A stretch of DNA of 64,000 bases from Lactobacillus rodentium (GCF_003423665.1 NZ_BFBY01000003.1:1-64000), one strand, 5' to 3'; shown: positions 36,394 through 46,157, counted from the first letter of the stretch. Numbers and translations are program-made. Notes: generated by a model not told the origin, from the sequence alone.

Positions 36394-36786
36394 ATGATCT
36401 ATCTAGCTTGTGGAGCCATTATGTTCGCGGTCGGGGTCACTTGGCTTTTTTTTCCAGCCAAAAGACCAAATCGTATGTATGGCTATCTTTCGTATCTAGC
36501 AGTTACTAATCAAGAAAGTTTTAAATTAGCACAAAAGTTAGCTACAAAATATTTTATAATATTTGGAGTAATTCAGATGATTTTGGGATATGGAATCTAT
36601 CGGTTAGGTTGGGACAATTATTTTATAATTTGGTTATTAACCTTTTATTTCTTTATAATTTTTCCATTAATAATTGTCGAAACTAAACTGCAAAATTATC
36701 TCAAAGCAAAACATGAATTGCCACATGATTATGTTAAACTTGATAAAATTAAAAAAAAGAAAGTTAAAGGCTTTAAAGATAAATAA
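36394..36786 (+). CDS. SdpI-like membrane protein
   Basis: 130 residues with three hydrophobic segments and a strongly basic C-terminal tail (KIKKKKVKGFKDK). The PNRMYGYLSYLAVTNQESFKLAQKLATKYF region matches the SdpI family pattern (N-x-x-x-G-Y/F followed by a W/F-x-x-A-x-x-Y-like helix). SdpI is the immunity protein and signal transducer against the SdpC toxin in Bacillus. Its last base overlaps the first base of the response-regulator gene, so the three genes are coupled. No toxin gene is nearby. Confidence 0.7.
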   Translation: MIYLACGAIMFAVGVTWLFFPAKRPNRMYGYLSYLAVTNQESFKLAQKLATKYFIIFGVIQMILGYGIYRLGWDNYFIIWLLTFYFFIIFPLIIVETKLQNYLKAKHELPHDYVKLDKIKKKKVKGFKDK

Positions 36787-37499
36787 TGAATATTTTAATG
36801 ATTGAAGATGATAATTCTGTAGCAGAAATGATGAAGTTGTATTTTGCTAAAGAAAAATGGAATGTTGATGTAGCAACTGATGGTGAAGAAGCAGTTGAAA
36901 AGTTTATGACAAACAAAGATAAATATGACATCATTACTTTGGATTTAAATCTTCCCAAAAAAGATGGTATGGAAGTTGCTAGAGAAATTCGTGAAAGTTC
37001 ACAACAAATTCCGATTATTATGCTCACAGCTCGAGATACTGAATCAGATGAGATTTTAGGTCTGGAAATTGGTGCAGATGAATATGTCACTAAACCATTT
37101 AGCCCATTGGCTTTAATTGCGCGAATTAAAGCTTTATACCGCCGAACAAATTTAGGTGCATCATCAGATAAACTAAATCCTAATGATAAAGATTTTGATG
37201 TTACTACCAAGCATTTAAGTATTTCAAAAGATCGTCGAGAAGTTTTATTTGATGGAAAAACAATTAATGATTTAACACCAAAAGAATTTGATCTTTTACT
37301 TACAATGGCGCAAAAACCAAAACAAGTATTTTCTCGAGAAAAATTATTAGAATTAGTCTGGGGTTACGAGTATTTTGGTGAAGAAAGAACTGTTGATGCC
37401 CACATTAAAAAGTTACGTCAGAAATTAGAAACCGCAGGACCTCAAGTGATTCAAACGGTTTGGGGTGTTGGTTATAAGTTTGATGATACTGAGGTATAA
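36786..37499 (+). CDS. OmpR-family response regulator
   Basis: 237 residues. The receiver domain has acidic residues Asp8 and Asp9, phosphoacceptor Asp53 in ITLDLNLPKKDG, Thr81 and Lys103 in VTKPFSP. The C-terminal winged helix (LTPKEFDLLLTMAQKPKQVFSRE, then GEERTVDAHIKKLRQKL) binds DNA. It forms a two-component system with the kinase three bases downstream. Targets are unknown; the coupled SdpI-like gene could be one. Confidence 0.95.
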   Translation: MNILMIEDDNSVAEMMKLYFAKEKWNVDVATDGEEAVEKFMTNKDKYDIITLDLNLPKKDGMEVAREIRESSQQIPIIMLTARDTESDEILGLEIGADEYVTKPFSPLALIARIKALYRRTNLGASSDKLNPNDKDFDVTTKHLSISKDRREVLFDGKTINDLTPKEFDLLLTMAQKPKQVFSREKLLELVWGYEYFGEERTVDAHIKKLRQKLETAGPQVIQTVWGVGYKFDDTEV

Positions 37500-37501
37500 T
37501 T

Positions 37502-38950
37502 TTGAAACTCTTTTATCAATTAATGCTAGGATTTTTGTTAATTATATTTTCTAGTATTACTATTATTGGTTATTCTTCAACAAGTTTTTACACTGAACAG
37601 GCTTATAATCAGAGTTATAACAGGTTAGAGGGCTATGCTGAATCACTAGAACAAATCGTTTTATCACACAAAAATAATGATGGTGAATTAGACGTCGGAT
37701 TTTTAGATAAATTACAAATTGTCATGCAAGGGGAAGATACCACGCTAAGAATTTTTAATAAATCTAATCATTTAGTGTATCCTCATTCCCCAATGCAATG
37801 GAAATTGCCCAAAGAATATTTTAATAAATTAAAAAAGGGAAAAGTCATTCGAATTAAGAATGATCATCAGAATGCCCAATTGACTTTTTCTGATCATGAA
37901 GCTTACACGAGTGTATTAGTCCCTTGGTTCGAAAAAGGAAAAATGATTGGTGTAATTTGGATTGGTTCGCGGGTTCAAAATGTTGAAGATGTAATTGTAC
38001 ATGAAAGACATAATCTTCTTACAGCTTTAATAATTACAGCTGTAATTGCGATAATGCTAAGTTTTGGGATTTCCTACTTTATTTCGCAACGAATTAGAAA
38101 ACTTTCTCGTGCAACGAAGAAAGTTGCCCAAGGTAACTATGATATTCAAATTTCTCATCATGAGCTTGATGAATTAGATGAGCTTGCCCGCAATTTTAAT
38201 TTTATGGTGCGTTCGTTAAAAAGAACCGCCGAAGAAATTACGGCTCAAGAAAAACGCCGAGACCAGTTTATGGCTGATGCAGCTCATGAAATGAGAACGC
38301 CATTAACAACAATTAATGGTTTACTTGAAGGATTAAAGTATCGCGCTATTCCTCAAGAATCAGTGCCACAATCAATTGATCTGATGCAAAGTGAAACAAA
38401 AAGATTAATTCGTTTAGTAAATGAAAATCTAGACTATGAAAGAATTAGAAGTAATAAGGTAGCATTAGTAAAAACAGAGTTTAATGCTTATCCGGTTCTG
38501 CATAATCTCTTAACTCAAATGAGTCAAAAAGCAAAAGCTAAAAATGATAAACTTAAACTTATTGCTCCGAAAAAATTACCTACTTATGGTGATAAAGATC
38601 GGGTTACTCAAATTTTGGTGAACTTGGTTCAAAATGCGCTACAATTTACTCAAGATGGACAGATCACAATTACCGGTAAGAGAATTGAACATGCTACTCA
38701 AATTAGTATTAAAGATACTGGAATTGGTATGAGTAAAGAACAAAGTAAATTTATTTTTGAAAGATTTTACAAAGCTGATCCTTCGCGTGTGAAATTGGGT
38801 TCAGGAGAATCAGGCTTAGGTTTGGCAATTGTGATGTCTTTGATTAAGCAACATGGAGGAAATATTGAAGTTGAGAGTGAATTAGGAGAAGGATCTACCT
38901 TTACTGTTACTTTGTATGATAAAAACTATGAGAATAAAAAAGAATCCTAA
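37502..38950 (+). CDS. Sensor histidine kinase
   Basis: 482 residues with a TTG start after GAGGT. Transmembrane helices at about 5-26 and 171-195 flank an extracytoplasmic sensor of some 140 residues. A HAMP linker follows, then the dimerisation domain with His262 in AHEMRTPLTT, and the ATPase domain (LVQNALQFT, DTGIGMSKEQ, GESGLGLAIVMSLIKQHGG). It resembles the PhoR/VicK class. The ligand is not deducible. It pairs with the preceding response regulator. Confidence 0.94.
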   Translation: MKLFYQLMLGFLLIIFSSITIIGYSSTSFYTEQAYNQSYNRLEGYAESLEQIVLSHKNNDGELDVGFLDKLQIVMQGEDTTLRIFNKSNHLVYPHSPMQWKLPKEYFNKLKKGKVIRIKNDHQNAQLTFSDHEAYTSVLVPWFEKGKMIGVIWIGSRVQNVEDVIVHERHNLLTALIITAVIAIMLSFGISYFISQRIRKLSRATKKVAQGNYDIQISHHELDELDELARNFNFMVRSLKRTAEEITAQEKRRDQFMADAAHEMRTPLTTINGLLEGLKYRAIPQESVPQSIDLMQSETKRLIRLVNENLDYERIRSNKVALVKTEFNAYPVLHNLLTQMSQKAKAKNDKLKLIAPKKLPTYGDKDRVTQILVNLVQNALQFTQDGQITITGKRIEHATQISIKDTGIGMSKEQSKFIFERFYKADPSRVKLGSGESGLGLAIVMSLIKQHGGNIEVESELGEGSTFTVTLYDKNYENKKES

Positions 38951-38984
38951 AAAAGAAGCTCGGTTAGCCGAGCTTCTTTTTTAG
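38948..38984. terminator. Bidirectional terminator between the kinase gene and ltaS
   Basis: A 13-bp stem (AAAAGAAGCTCGG/CCGAGCTTCTTTT) with a four-base loop has T runs on both strands and serves both convergent genes. Confidence 0.9.
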
Positions 38985-41158
38985 TTCTTAGTGGTAGAAG
39001 ATTTTGAATCAGTCTTAGTAGATTTATCATTAAAACCATTAGCCACATCTTTTGGAACAGTTGTAATTTCTTCTTTATTGCTTTCTACTGCATCTGTTGT
39101 ATAAAGATTAGTAGTAGACCCCTTATGTAGTGAATATAGGGAAGTTGAATTGCTTCCTAATTGATTAGCTATTTGGAGCATCTGAGTGTAATTAGTTTTA
39201 TAGTTAAATTGACTAGGATCGTCAGGAATAAAACCGTTAGGAGTGTAAAAACGTAAAAGGTTATGATTATTTAATAAGTCAGAGTTATGAAGTAGATTTT
39301 TAGCATAAGTGGCTAATTTATCGATTTCAGATTTTTGTTTTTTAGTTAATCTGGTAATTCTTTTACCGGTATGGTGATCGTAAATTACACTTTTACTTCC
39401 CTTATTACCAATAATAATATATTTTGGTGTAACGATCGTACCATTACGGAAAACAACAACTTGCTTATGTTGTGAAGATAATAAATCTGTTCCAAATTGG
39501 ACATAATTCTTAGTATTCACACCTAGTAAGTGAAGAATCGTTGGTAAGGCATCAATTTCTCCACCAATTTCGGAATTAATACCACCCTTAATGCCGGGCA
39601 TATGAATCATAAATGGTACTTTTTGAAGTTCAGTTTGATCATAATCGGTCCAATTTGAATTATTTTTGCCCAAGAGAGGAGCCAAAGCATTGGTTTCACT
39701 AGTTGAACTTCCTACTCCATAATGGTCACCATAAAGAATAACCATAGTATTCTTTTCTAGTCCGCTCTTTTTTAGATAATCAAAGAATTCTTGTAATGAC
39801 TGATCAAGGTAATGAGCAGTTTCAAAATAATTATTAATGGTAGAATTTGTTGTATTTGTAGTGGTAAAAGTTTTATCACGATCCATTTGATCCATATCAA
39901 AAGGAATATGATTAGTAACAGTTAAATATTTAACATAAAATGGCTGTTGCATTTGTTCTAGATATTTAATACTTTGGGAGAAAAGTAGTTTATCTTTTAA
40001 ACCATATCCAATTGAATCATTTTTATTGTGTGAAAAATATTGTGCATCGAAGAAATAATTATAGCCTAGATTGCGATAAACCTCGTTTCGATTCCAAAAA
40101 GTTCCTGTATTCCCGTGGAAAACTGCCGAAGTATATCCTTGTTGACGCAAGATTTGTGGAGCAGCTTGGAAAGTATTTTCTGATCCTAATGAGGTAAAGA
40201 GAGAACCGTCAGAAATACCATAGGTACTGGTTTCCATCAAATTTTCAGCATCACTAGTTCTACCTAATCCAACTTGGTGATAAAAATTATCAAAGGCTAA
40301 GGTGTCTTTACTATGATAAAGTGAATTTAAGAAAGGCGTCACCTCTTGCCCATTAACTTTCATACCAATTAGAAATTGTTGAAAACTTTCAAGGTGAAGA
40401 ATAATCACATTTTTACCTTTGGCCTGTCCAAAAGTTACTGGATTTGGTTTGGCATAATTGTTTTGAGTAAAGGAAAGAATTTGGTTAATATCATCAGAAT
40501 TAGCATTATGCTTGCTTTGCTCAGATTGGGTGCTTTTGGCGATATCGTAAACCGAATAAGTATCAATACCAAGGTATTTAACTACATATGAACGATCAAA
40601 AGTATTACGCAATAAGCGTGGTCTTGAAGTTTCAGCCAACATGATATTTAGTGTTAATAAAAAGACTCCAAAAGAGGTAACTGCAAAGGGGCGCGTAAAG
40701 CCGAATTTGCGAGGATCAATTTTAATTACCTTAAAAATTAATAATAAGACAATCACAATAATATCAAGCCAAATGATAATATCTGTTGGTTGAAGTAGGG
40801 CTATGGTACTCTTACCAAGTCCTTGAGAGACCTTGCTAGTATTTTCAATAGTTTTAAAAGTCAAAAAGTCATTAAACTGACGATAATAAATAATATTGGA
40901 AAATAGTAGCACAGTATTTAATATGTCTAAGATTAACATTGCCAGATATGAAAATAGGGGTCTAGAAAGATATAATCCTAAACTTATTAAAATAATGCCA
41001 CTACCTAGTGGAGTGAGCCATACAATAAACTGTTGGTAGGGATCACCCAGATTTAATTTAAAATCAAAGTAAACTGCAAACATATACTTTAGCCAAAAAC
41101 AAAGTATTAAAAGAGTAAAAAAACCAATTCTTGTTTGCAAAAAATTTCTTTTCTTCAC
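38981..41158 (-). CDS. ltaS: Lipoteichoic acid synthase-family protein
   Basis: This enzyme polymerises glycerol phosphate from phosphatidylglycerol onto the lipid anchor outside the membrane. Five hydrophobic helices fill about residues 10-175. The extracellular sulfatase-fold domain has metal ligand Glu257 (LHLESFQQF), catalytic Thr301 (GLGRTSDAEN) and Asp478-His479 (LYGDHYG). At 725 residues it is longer than Staphylococcus LtaS because of a C-terminal Ser/Thr/Lys-rich tail of about 40 residues. Lactobacilli usually have several paralogues, so polymerase versus primase activity is not settled. Confidence 0.9.
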   Translation of the reverse strand: MKKRNFLQTRIGFFTLLILCFWLKYMFAVYFDFKLNLGDPYQQFIVWLTPLGSGIILISLGLYLSRPLFSYLAMLILDILNTVLLFSNIIYYRQFNDFLTFKTIENTSKVSQGLGKSTIALLQPTDIIIWLDIIVIVLLLIFKVIKIDPRKFGFTRPFAVTSFGVFLLTLNIMLAETSRPRLLRNTFDRSYVVKYLGIDTYSVYDIAKSTQSEQSKHNANSDDINQILSFTQNNYAKPNPVTFGQAKGKNVIILHLESFQQFLIGMKVNGQEVTPFLNSLYHSKDTLAFDNFYHQVGLGRTSDAENLMETSTYGISDGSLFTSLGSENTFQAAPQILRQQGYTSAVFHGNTGTFWNRNEVYRNLGYNYFFDAQYFSHNKNDSIGYGLKDKLLFSQSIKYLEQMQQPFYVKYLTVTNHIPFDMDQMDRDKTFTTTNTTNSTINNYFETAHYLDQSLQEFFDYLKKSGLEKNTMVILYGDHYGVGSSTSETNALAPLLGKNNSNWTDYDQTELQKVPFMIHMPGIKGGINSEIGGEIDALPTILHLLGVNTKNYVQFGTDLLSSQHKQVVVFRNGTIVTPKYIIIGNKGSKSVIYDHHTGKRITRLTKKQKSEIDKLATYAKNLLHNSDLLNNHNLLRFYTPNGFIPDDPSQFNYKTNYTQMLQIANQLGSNSTSLYSLHKGSTTNLYTTDAVESNKEEITTVPKDVANGFNDKSTKTDSKSSTTKN

Positions 41159-41312
41159 AATATTTCTCCTTTAATAAGAAATATTTTACTGGTTTATTGG
41201 ATATCCGACAAATTTTCTTGAAAGATTTTAATTTTTTTAATATTTATCCAAAAAAATAAAATATAGTTTTTAGTAGCATATAATAGAAATTAAGAAGAAA
41301 AGGAACGAGATT

Positions 41313-41933
41313 ATGCTATTTTTACAGCCTTTATATAATATTTTAACTAACTCTCCTGCTAGTAGGATTAATCATTTTGCTTTGTTAAAATTGATCTTTT
41401 ATAGTCTTGATAAAACTATTTTATATTTTTTGATTTTTGCATTTTTAAGATTATGTTGGTTAATATTTGTGCGACATCGAAGATCACTTTTTTCAGAAAC
41501 ATGTGTCTGGATTTTTGCATTTTATCTAATACTATTGATGATGTTAACTACTTTTAGAGATACTTATTTTCCTTGGCAATGGTCGTTAAATCTTCATCGA
41601 TCTTTCAGTGATATAAATCTTGTATTTTTAAAGGAAACATGGAAATTAACTCGTGGAGCCAGTTTGTTAGATTTCTTTTATAATTCACTAGGAAATATTA
41701 TTTGGTTTATTCCTTTTGGTGCATTATTACCTATCGTTTTACAAAAGAAAAAATGCTTTGCTTTAACCACTTTACTGGGATTTTTATTATCAGTAACAAT
41801 TGAAAGCTTTCAGTTTGTTCTAATGACGGGGGTTAGCGATATTGATGATGTCTTTTTTAATGTTTGCGGTGCCATATTAGGATACGGCATTTATGTATTA
41901 GTAAAAAACTTTCATCACAGAATTAGTAATTAG
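41313..41933 (+). CDS. VanZ-family membrane protein
   Basis: 206 residues with about five hydrophobic helices. The VanZ core is GNIIWFIPFGALLPIVL followed by SVTIESFQFVLMTGVSDIDDVFFNVCGAILGYG, with E-x-x-Q and D-x-D-D. It belongs to the same superfamily as the protein at 25.4 kb but is not closely similar. GAAAAGGAACG precedes the start. It is probably a single-gene unit between ltaS and pgi. The role is unknown. Confidence 0.85.
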   Translation: MLFLQPLYNILTNSPASRINHFALLKLIFYSLDKTILYFLIFAFLRLCWLIFVRHRRSLFSETCVWIFAFYLILLMMLTTFRDTYFPWQWSLNLHRSFSDINLVFLKETWKLTRGASLLDFFYNSLGNIIWFIPFGALLPIVLQKKKCFALTTLLGFLLSVTIESFQFVLMTGVSDIDDVFFNVCGAILGYGIYVLVKNFHHRISN

Positions 41934-41957
41934 TGTAATTTTTTGCTTAATATCTGC

Positions 41958-41963
41958 TAAAAT
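41958..41963 (+). promoter_or_regulatory. Possible extended -10 box of pgi
   Basis: TGCTAAAAT resembles an extended -10 element (TG-N-TAAAAT) and lies about 48 bases before the pgi start. The same string precedes upp (52614-52622). No good -35 box accompanies it. Confidence 0.4.
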
Positions 41964-42010
41964 AAAGGTGTAAAAGTTAATATAAATCTCAAGCAAAGGA
42001 AGTATGAAAA

Positions 42011-43351
42011 ATGACAAAAGTTGTGCATTTTGACGCTAGTAAATTAAAGCCTTTTGTTCATGAAAATGAATTAAAGGAAATGCAACCAATGGTAACTGCT
42101 GCTGATAAGGAATTACGTGAAGGCAGTGGTGCTGGTTCAGATTTCTTAGGTTGGGTTAACTTACCAGTAGATTACAATAAAGAAGAATTTGATCGTATTA
42201 AAAAGGCTGCCAAGAAGATCCAAAATGATTCAGAAGTTTTAGTTGGTATTGGTATTGGTGGTTCATATCTTGGTGCTCAAGCATCAATTGAATTTTTAAA
42301 TAGTGCCTTTTATGGTAGAGAAAAAGAAAAATACCCAACAGTAGTATTCTGTGGTAATTCAATTTCTGGTTCTTACCTTTATGACTTACTTGAATGGTTA
42401 GGTGACAAAGACTTTAGTATTAATATTATTTCTAAATCTGGTACTACCACTGAACCTTCAATTGCTTTCCGTGTCTTAAAAGAAAAATTAATTAAGAAGT
42501 ATGGTAAAGAAGAAGCTAATAAGAGAATTTATGCTACTACTGACCGTGCTAAGGGTGCTTTGAAGACTGAAGCTGATGCTGAAGGTTACGAAGAATTTGT
42601 TGTTCCTGATGATATTGGTGGTCGTTTCTCAGTTCTTTCAGCTGTAGGTTTACTTCCAATTGCTGTAGCTGGCGGTGATATTGATGAAATGATGAAGGGT
42701 GCTGCAGATGCACGCGCTGCATATCAAGATCCAGATGTTTTAGGCGACAATCCATATAAGTATGCCGCTCTTAGAAATATTCTTTACCGTAAGGGCTACA
42801 CTACTGAAATTCTTGAAAACTATGAACCAACTTTAAGAATGTTTGGTGAATGGTGGAAGCAATTGATGGGTGAATCTGAAGGTAAGGATCAAAAGGGAAT
42901 TTACCCATCAAGTGCTAACTTCACTACTGATCTTCACTCATTAGGTCAATACATCCAAGAAGGTCGTCGTAACTTAATGGAAACTGTAATTCGTGTTGAA
43001 AATCCTAAACACGATGTAACTATTCCTGATGATAAAGAAAACTTGGATCAATTAAACTTCTTATCAGGTAAGACCATGAACTATGTAAATGATCGTGCTT
43101 ACGAAGGTGTAGTTTTAGCTCACACTGATGGTGGTGTACCTGTAATGACTGTTGATATTGAAAATCAATCAGCTCATACTTTAGGTTACTTGATCTACTG
43201 GTTCGAATTAGCTGTAGGTATTTCAGGTTACTTGAATGGTATTAACCCATTTAACCAACCAGGTGTTGAAAGTTACAAGAGAAATATGTTTGGTCTTTTG
43301 AACAAACCAGGTTATGAAGACTTACATGATGATTTAACTAAGCGTCTTTAA
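42011..43351 (+). CDS. pgi: Glucose-6-phosphate isomerase
   Basis: Pgi interconverts glucose-6-phosphate and fructose-6-phosphate, feeding both glycolysis and GlmS. The 446-residue protein has [42 protein letters not shown] and GQYIQEGRR, all diagnostic. The bias to GGT, ACT and GAA codons indicates high expression. AAGGAAG precedes the ATG. It is a single-gene unit with a terminator. Confidence 0.98.
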   Translation: MTKVVHFDASKLKPFVHENELKEMQPMVTAADKELREGSGAGSDFLGWVNLPVDYNKEEFDRIKKAAKKIQNDSEVLVGIGIGGSYLGAQASIEFLNSAFYGREKEKYPTVVFCGNSISGSYLYDLLEWLGDKDFSINIISKSGTTTEPSIAFRVLKEKLIKKYGKEEANKRIYATTDRAKGALKTEADAEGYEEFVVPDDIGGRFSVLSAVGLLPIAVAGGDIDEMMKGAADARAAYQDPDVLGDNPYKYAALRNILYRKGYTTEILENYEPTLRMFGEWWKQLMGESEGKDQKGIYPSSANFTTDLHSLGQYIQEGRRNLMETVIRVENPKHDVTIPDDKENLDQLNFLSGKTMNYVNDRAYEGVVLAHTDGGVPVMTVDIENQSAHTLGYLIYWFELAVGISGYLNGINPFNQPGVESYKRNMFGLLNKPGYEDLHDDLTKRL

Positions 43352-43375
43352 TTAAATCATTTAATAGATAATAGA

Positions 43376-43409
43376 ATAAGAGTGGAAGTTTTTCTTCTAC
43401 TCTTTTTTC
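43376..43409 (+). terminator. pgi terminator
   Basis: The stem AAGAGTGGAAG/CTTCTACTCTT, with one G-T pair, is followed by T residues. Confidence 0.85.
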
Positions 43410-43428
43410 TTGTGAAAAGGGGAAATTA

Positions 43429-44820
43429 ATGAATAAATCGGTAAGTCGAAAAAATATTTTTGCGGTTTTAGCAGTAGCTTGCATTTCTTTTGTAGGAATA
43501 TTAACTGAAACAAGTTTAAACGTAACCTTTCCAACTTTAATGAGACAATTTCATGTTTCAATGAATACGGTGCAATGGGTAACGACTGGATACCTACTAA
43601 TGATTGCGGTAATTATGTTGAGTTCTTCTTATCAAAATCGTAGATTTACAGCCAAACAAATCTTTAGTTTTGCTTGTGTGAGTTTTATGGTAGGGAGTTT
43701 ATTGTCAGCTTTTGCAACTAATTTTACCTTAATGCTATTAGGAAGATTAATTTCTGCCTTTGGAGCTGGATTATCAATTCCTTTAATGTTTAATTTAATT
43801 GTGGAAGTTATGCCTCAAGCAAAATGGGGACTTTATATGGGATTAGCTGGCATGATTTTAGCTTTAGCACCTACTCTTGGTCCTTCATTTGGTGGTGCTG
43901 TTACTTATTTCATGGGTTGGAACTGGATTTTTCTGATTGTTACATTATTTGCACTAATTGTTTTTATCGTAGGAATATTTGTAATTAGTAAATATCATGA
44001 ACCCAAAAAAGAAAAATTAGATTGGGTTGGATACTTAATTCTTACAATTGCATTAGTAAGTATAGTTGTTGGCTTTAATCAACTTGGACAAGGATTCTCT
44101 AATTGGAAACTTTGGGTCCTCTTATTAATATCTGTGCTGGCCTTTTGGGGTTACGCAAAATATTCACAACATTCAACTAGAAAATTATTGAATTTGAGTG
44201 TATTCAAGAATAAGGCCTTTGGTTTTGCAGCTTTGGCATATTTTTTACTACAATTCGGTAATATCGGTGCAAGTTTTGTTTTACCTAACTATGCTCAAAT
44301 CGTTGAGCATCAATCTTCTTTGATTGGGGGATTAATACTTTTACCCGGAAGTATTATTGCTAGTGTATTAACTCCATGGTTTGGAAGTCTTTATGATAAA
44401 TTAGGAGGTAAAAAACTATTATACACAGGGGGAATTTTATTTACAGCCGGTGGATTACTTTTTGCCATCTGGGGCTTAAACCTAAGTATGATGATGATTA
44501 TGATTTTTTATGGAATTTTCTCAGCAGGACATAGGATGTCATTTGGAAATACTATGGCTGAAGCTTCAAAAATTCAGCCAAGAGAATTACAAAGTGATGG
44601 AACCGCAGTTTTCCAAACCGCACAGCAATTAGCTGGTTCTATCGGAACAACTATCTTAGCAGCAATTTTAGCCATTTATCAAAATAGAGGCGGTGCTTCT
44701 TATGCGACCTTAACTGCTCAAGGTAGTCAGGTAACTTTTTATTTGATTTTCGTAATCGGACTTTTAATTTTATTAAGTGACTATCTCTTGTTTAAATTAG
44801 AGAAAAAGACTATGAATTAA
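43429..44820 (+). CDS. MFS transporter, DHA2-type drug exporter
   Basis: 463 residues with 12-14 hydrophobic helices. The N-terminal half has the DHA2 pattern N-V-T-F-P-T-L followed by V-Q-W-V-T-T-G-Y-L-L, and the motif C-like AGMILALAPTLGPSFGGAVT. Loop motif A (SSYQNRRFTAKQIF) lacks the usual Gly-Arg-x-x-Asp core. It is likely a multidrug or small-molecule exporter; the substrate is unknown. The next gene's ribosome site overlaps its stop codon. Confidence 0.88.
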   Translation: MNKSVSRKNIFAVLAVACISFVGILTETSLNVTFPTLMRQFHVSMNTVQWVTTGYLLMIAVIMLSSSYQNRRFTAKQIFSFACVSFMVGSLLSAFATNFTLMLLGRLISAFGAGLSIPLMFNLIVEVMPQAKWGLYMGLAGMILALAPTLGPSFGGAVTYFMGWNWIFLIVTLFALIVFIVGIFVISKYHEPKKEKLDWVGYLILTIALVSIVVGFNQLGQGFSNWKLWVLLLISVLAFWGYAKYSQHSTRKLLNLSVFKNKAFGFAALAYFLLQFGNIGASFVLPNYAQIVEHQSSLIGGLILLPGSIIASVLTPWFGSLYDKLGGKKLLYTGGILFTAGGLLFAIWGLNLSMMMIMIFYGIFSAGHRMSFGNTMAEASKIQPRELQSDGTAVFQTAQQLAGSIGTTILAAILAIYQNRGGASYATLTAQGSQVTFYLIFVIGLLILLSDYLLFKLEKKTMN

Positions 44821-44830
44821 GGTGTTTAAA

Positions 44831-45280
44831 ATGACTGAAACTAATAATGATTTTCAACAAATGGAAAGTACAATTTATTCCTTTGCTAAAGATTTATACT
44901 TTAAAAATATAGCAATGGCAAACTTAGTTAGTCTAAATGCACAAAAAGATCTTTTAACCTTAAACGAAGAACAAGCACAAAAAATGCAGGAAATTAGGGC
45001 AACTTTAATTGATTTTTGTCAGCCACAAGTTAAAGCAATTATTGAAGTTAGTGGGGATGCTAAAGACGTTAAGCCAGACTTTGATTTAGTTAAGAATCAA
45101 GTAGATCAGTTACTCCAAAATTATGATAATTTATTAAAATTAGTAAACTATGTCAAAGAAATTCGTGAAAAAAAGGGTCATAGGTTAACTCATGAATGGA
45201 AAGATATGGCAGAACGTTTAGATCAAATGAATATTGCAGAAATAAAAAATATTCAAGCTAATTTAGATAAAAAAGATTAA
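44831..45280 (+). CDS. Small helical cytoplasmic protein, unknown
   Basis: 149 residues, charged and predicted almost entirely helical, with no membrane segment and no motif I recognise. I chose the ATG six bases after AAGGTG; an upstream in-frame GTG lies within that ribosome site. The site overlaps the stop codon of the DHA2 transporter gene, so the two are probably cotranscribed. Confidence 0.7.
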   Translation: MTETNNDFQQMESTIYSFAKDLYFKNIAMANLVSLNAQKDLLTLNEEQAQKMQEIRATLIDFCQPQVKAIIEVSGDAKDVKPDFDLVKNQVDQLLQNYDNLLKLVNYVKEIREKKGHRLTHEWKDMAERLDQMNIAEIKNIQANLDKKD

Positions 45281-45371
45281 AATAAAGGTGAAGAGTTTAG
45301 TTATTAAATCTAAATTCAATAAATACATATTGTAATCATTAATCAATACTTTATCTAAAGGAGTTATTGAA

Positions 45372-45917
45372 ATGCAAGATGCAAAACAAGTATCAAATTG
45401 GCGAATATTTTGGAAAAGTGTTTGGGTTGGGATTATCGCTGGACTAATTTCCGGAATGGTTAAGATAGGATGGGAAAAGATTCTCCCACCAAGAACAATA
45501 GCGCGCGACGTTGTTAACCCACCACAGCATATGTTGCAACAAATGGGAGCAAGTTACCAATTTACTCATTCCTATGTTATTTATAATACTGACCAAAAAG
45601 TTTTCTGGGTTGCATTAATTTTACATTTTTCATTTTCAATCTTTTTTGCCTGGCTTTTAATTTATATGGTGCAATATAAAAAGACTGCTTGGGCTGGATT
45701 ATGGCAAGGTACGTTTTATGGCTTTTTAATTTGGGTAATTTGGCATTTGATTTTGATGCCGTTATTTGGAACCACACCTGCTCCATGGCAGATGCCGTTT
45801 GCAGAACATTTATCCGAGTTTTTAGGCCACTTAGTATGGGGCTGGTCAATTGCAGCAGTTGGTTACTATATGATTGCTAAGCAAAAAATTAAGACTTTAA
45901 CTAATCAATATTGGTAA
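45372..45917 (+). CDS. YagU-family inner membrane protein
   Basis: 181 residues with four hydrophobic helices. The N-terminal GIIAGLISGMVKIGWEKILPPRTIARDVVNPPQ is typical of the YagU/DUF1440 family. E. coli YagU has been linked to acid resistance; the role here is unproven. AAAGGAG precedes the ATG. It is followed by a strong terminator. Confidence 0.82.
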   Translation: MQDAKQVSNWRIFWKSVWVGIIAGLISGMVKIGWEKILPPRTIARDVVNPPQHMLQQMGASYQFTHSYVIYNTDQKVFWVALILHFSFSIFFAWLLIYMVQYKKTAWAGLWQGTFYGFLIWVIWHLILMPLFGTTPAPWQMPFAEHLSEFLGHLVWGWSIAAVGYYMIAKQKIKTLTNQYW

Positions 45918-45928
45918 AAATTGAGATA

Positions 45929-45966
45929 TAAAAAGAGATAAGTTTAATAGCTTATCTCTTTTTTTG
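45929..45966 (+). terminator. Terminator of the YagU gene
   Basis: The stem AAAAGAGATAAG/CTTATCTCTTTT with an eight-base loop is followed by a T run. Confidence 0.9.
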
Positions 45967-46052
45967 TTTAGAAAACAAAAAGTCACTACTCAAATTAAAT
46001 ATCTATAATCAACCATTTAATACGCCTTATGACTTTAAATAAAATTAGACCA

Positions 46053-46142
46053 ATTTAGGTAATTATGTAAAGTATCTACCTAAATGATTAATTTTCACAA
46101 TATGAAGTCTAATATTGCACCTAAAATAGTTAATTTTCACAA
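46053..46142. repeat. Direct and inverted repeats in a gene-free stretch
   Basis: Two copies of an imperfect 23-24-base unit (ACCTAAATGATTAATTTTC and ACCTAAAATAGTTAATTTTC, both then ACAA) lie about 41 bases apart. The first copy also pairs with an upstream TTTAGGTA to give an inverted repeat with TACCTAAA. The stretch from 45967 to 46157 holds no gene that I can see. The repeats may be regulatory, or remnants of a mobile element near the tRNA genes. Confidence 0.45.
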
Positions 46143-46157
46143 ATTCCAGATAATTTC

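Noticed and set aside
36773-37210. 145-codon minus-strand frame opposite the response regulator
   Set aside because: Fully antisense to a conserved receiver domain with intact catalytic residues; serine-rich composition is typical of a shadow frame.
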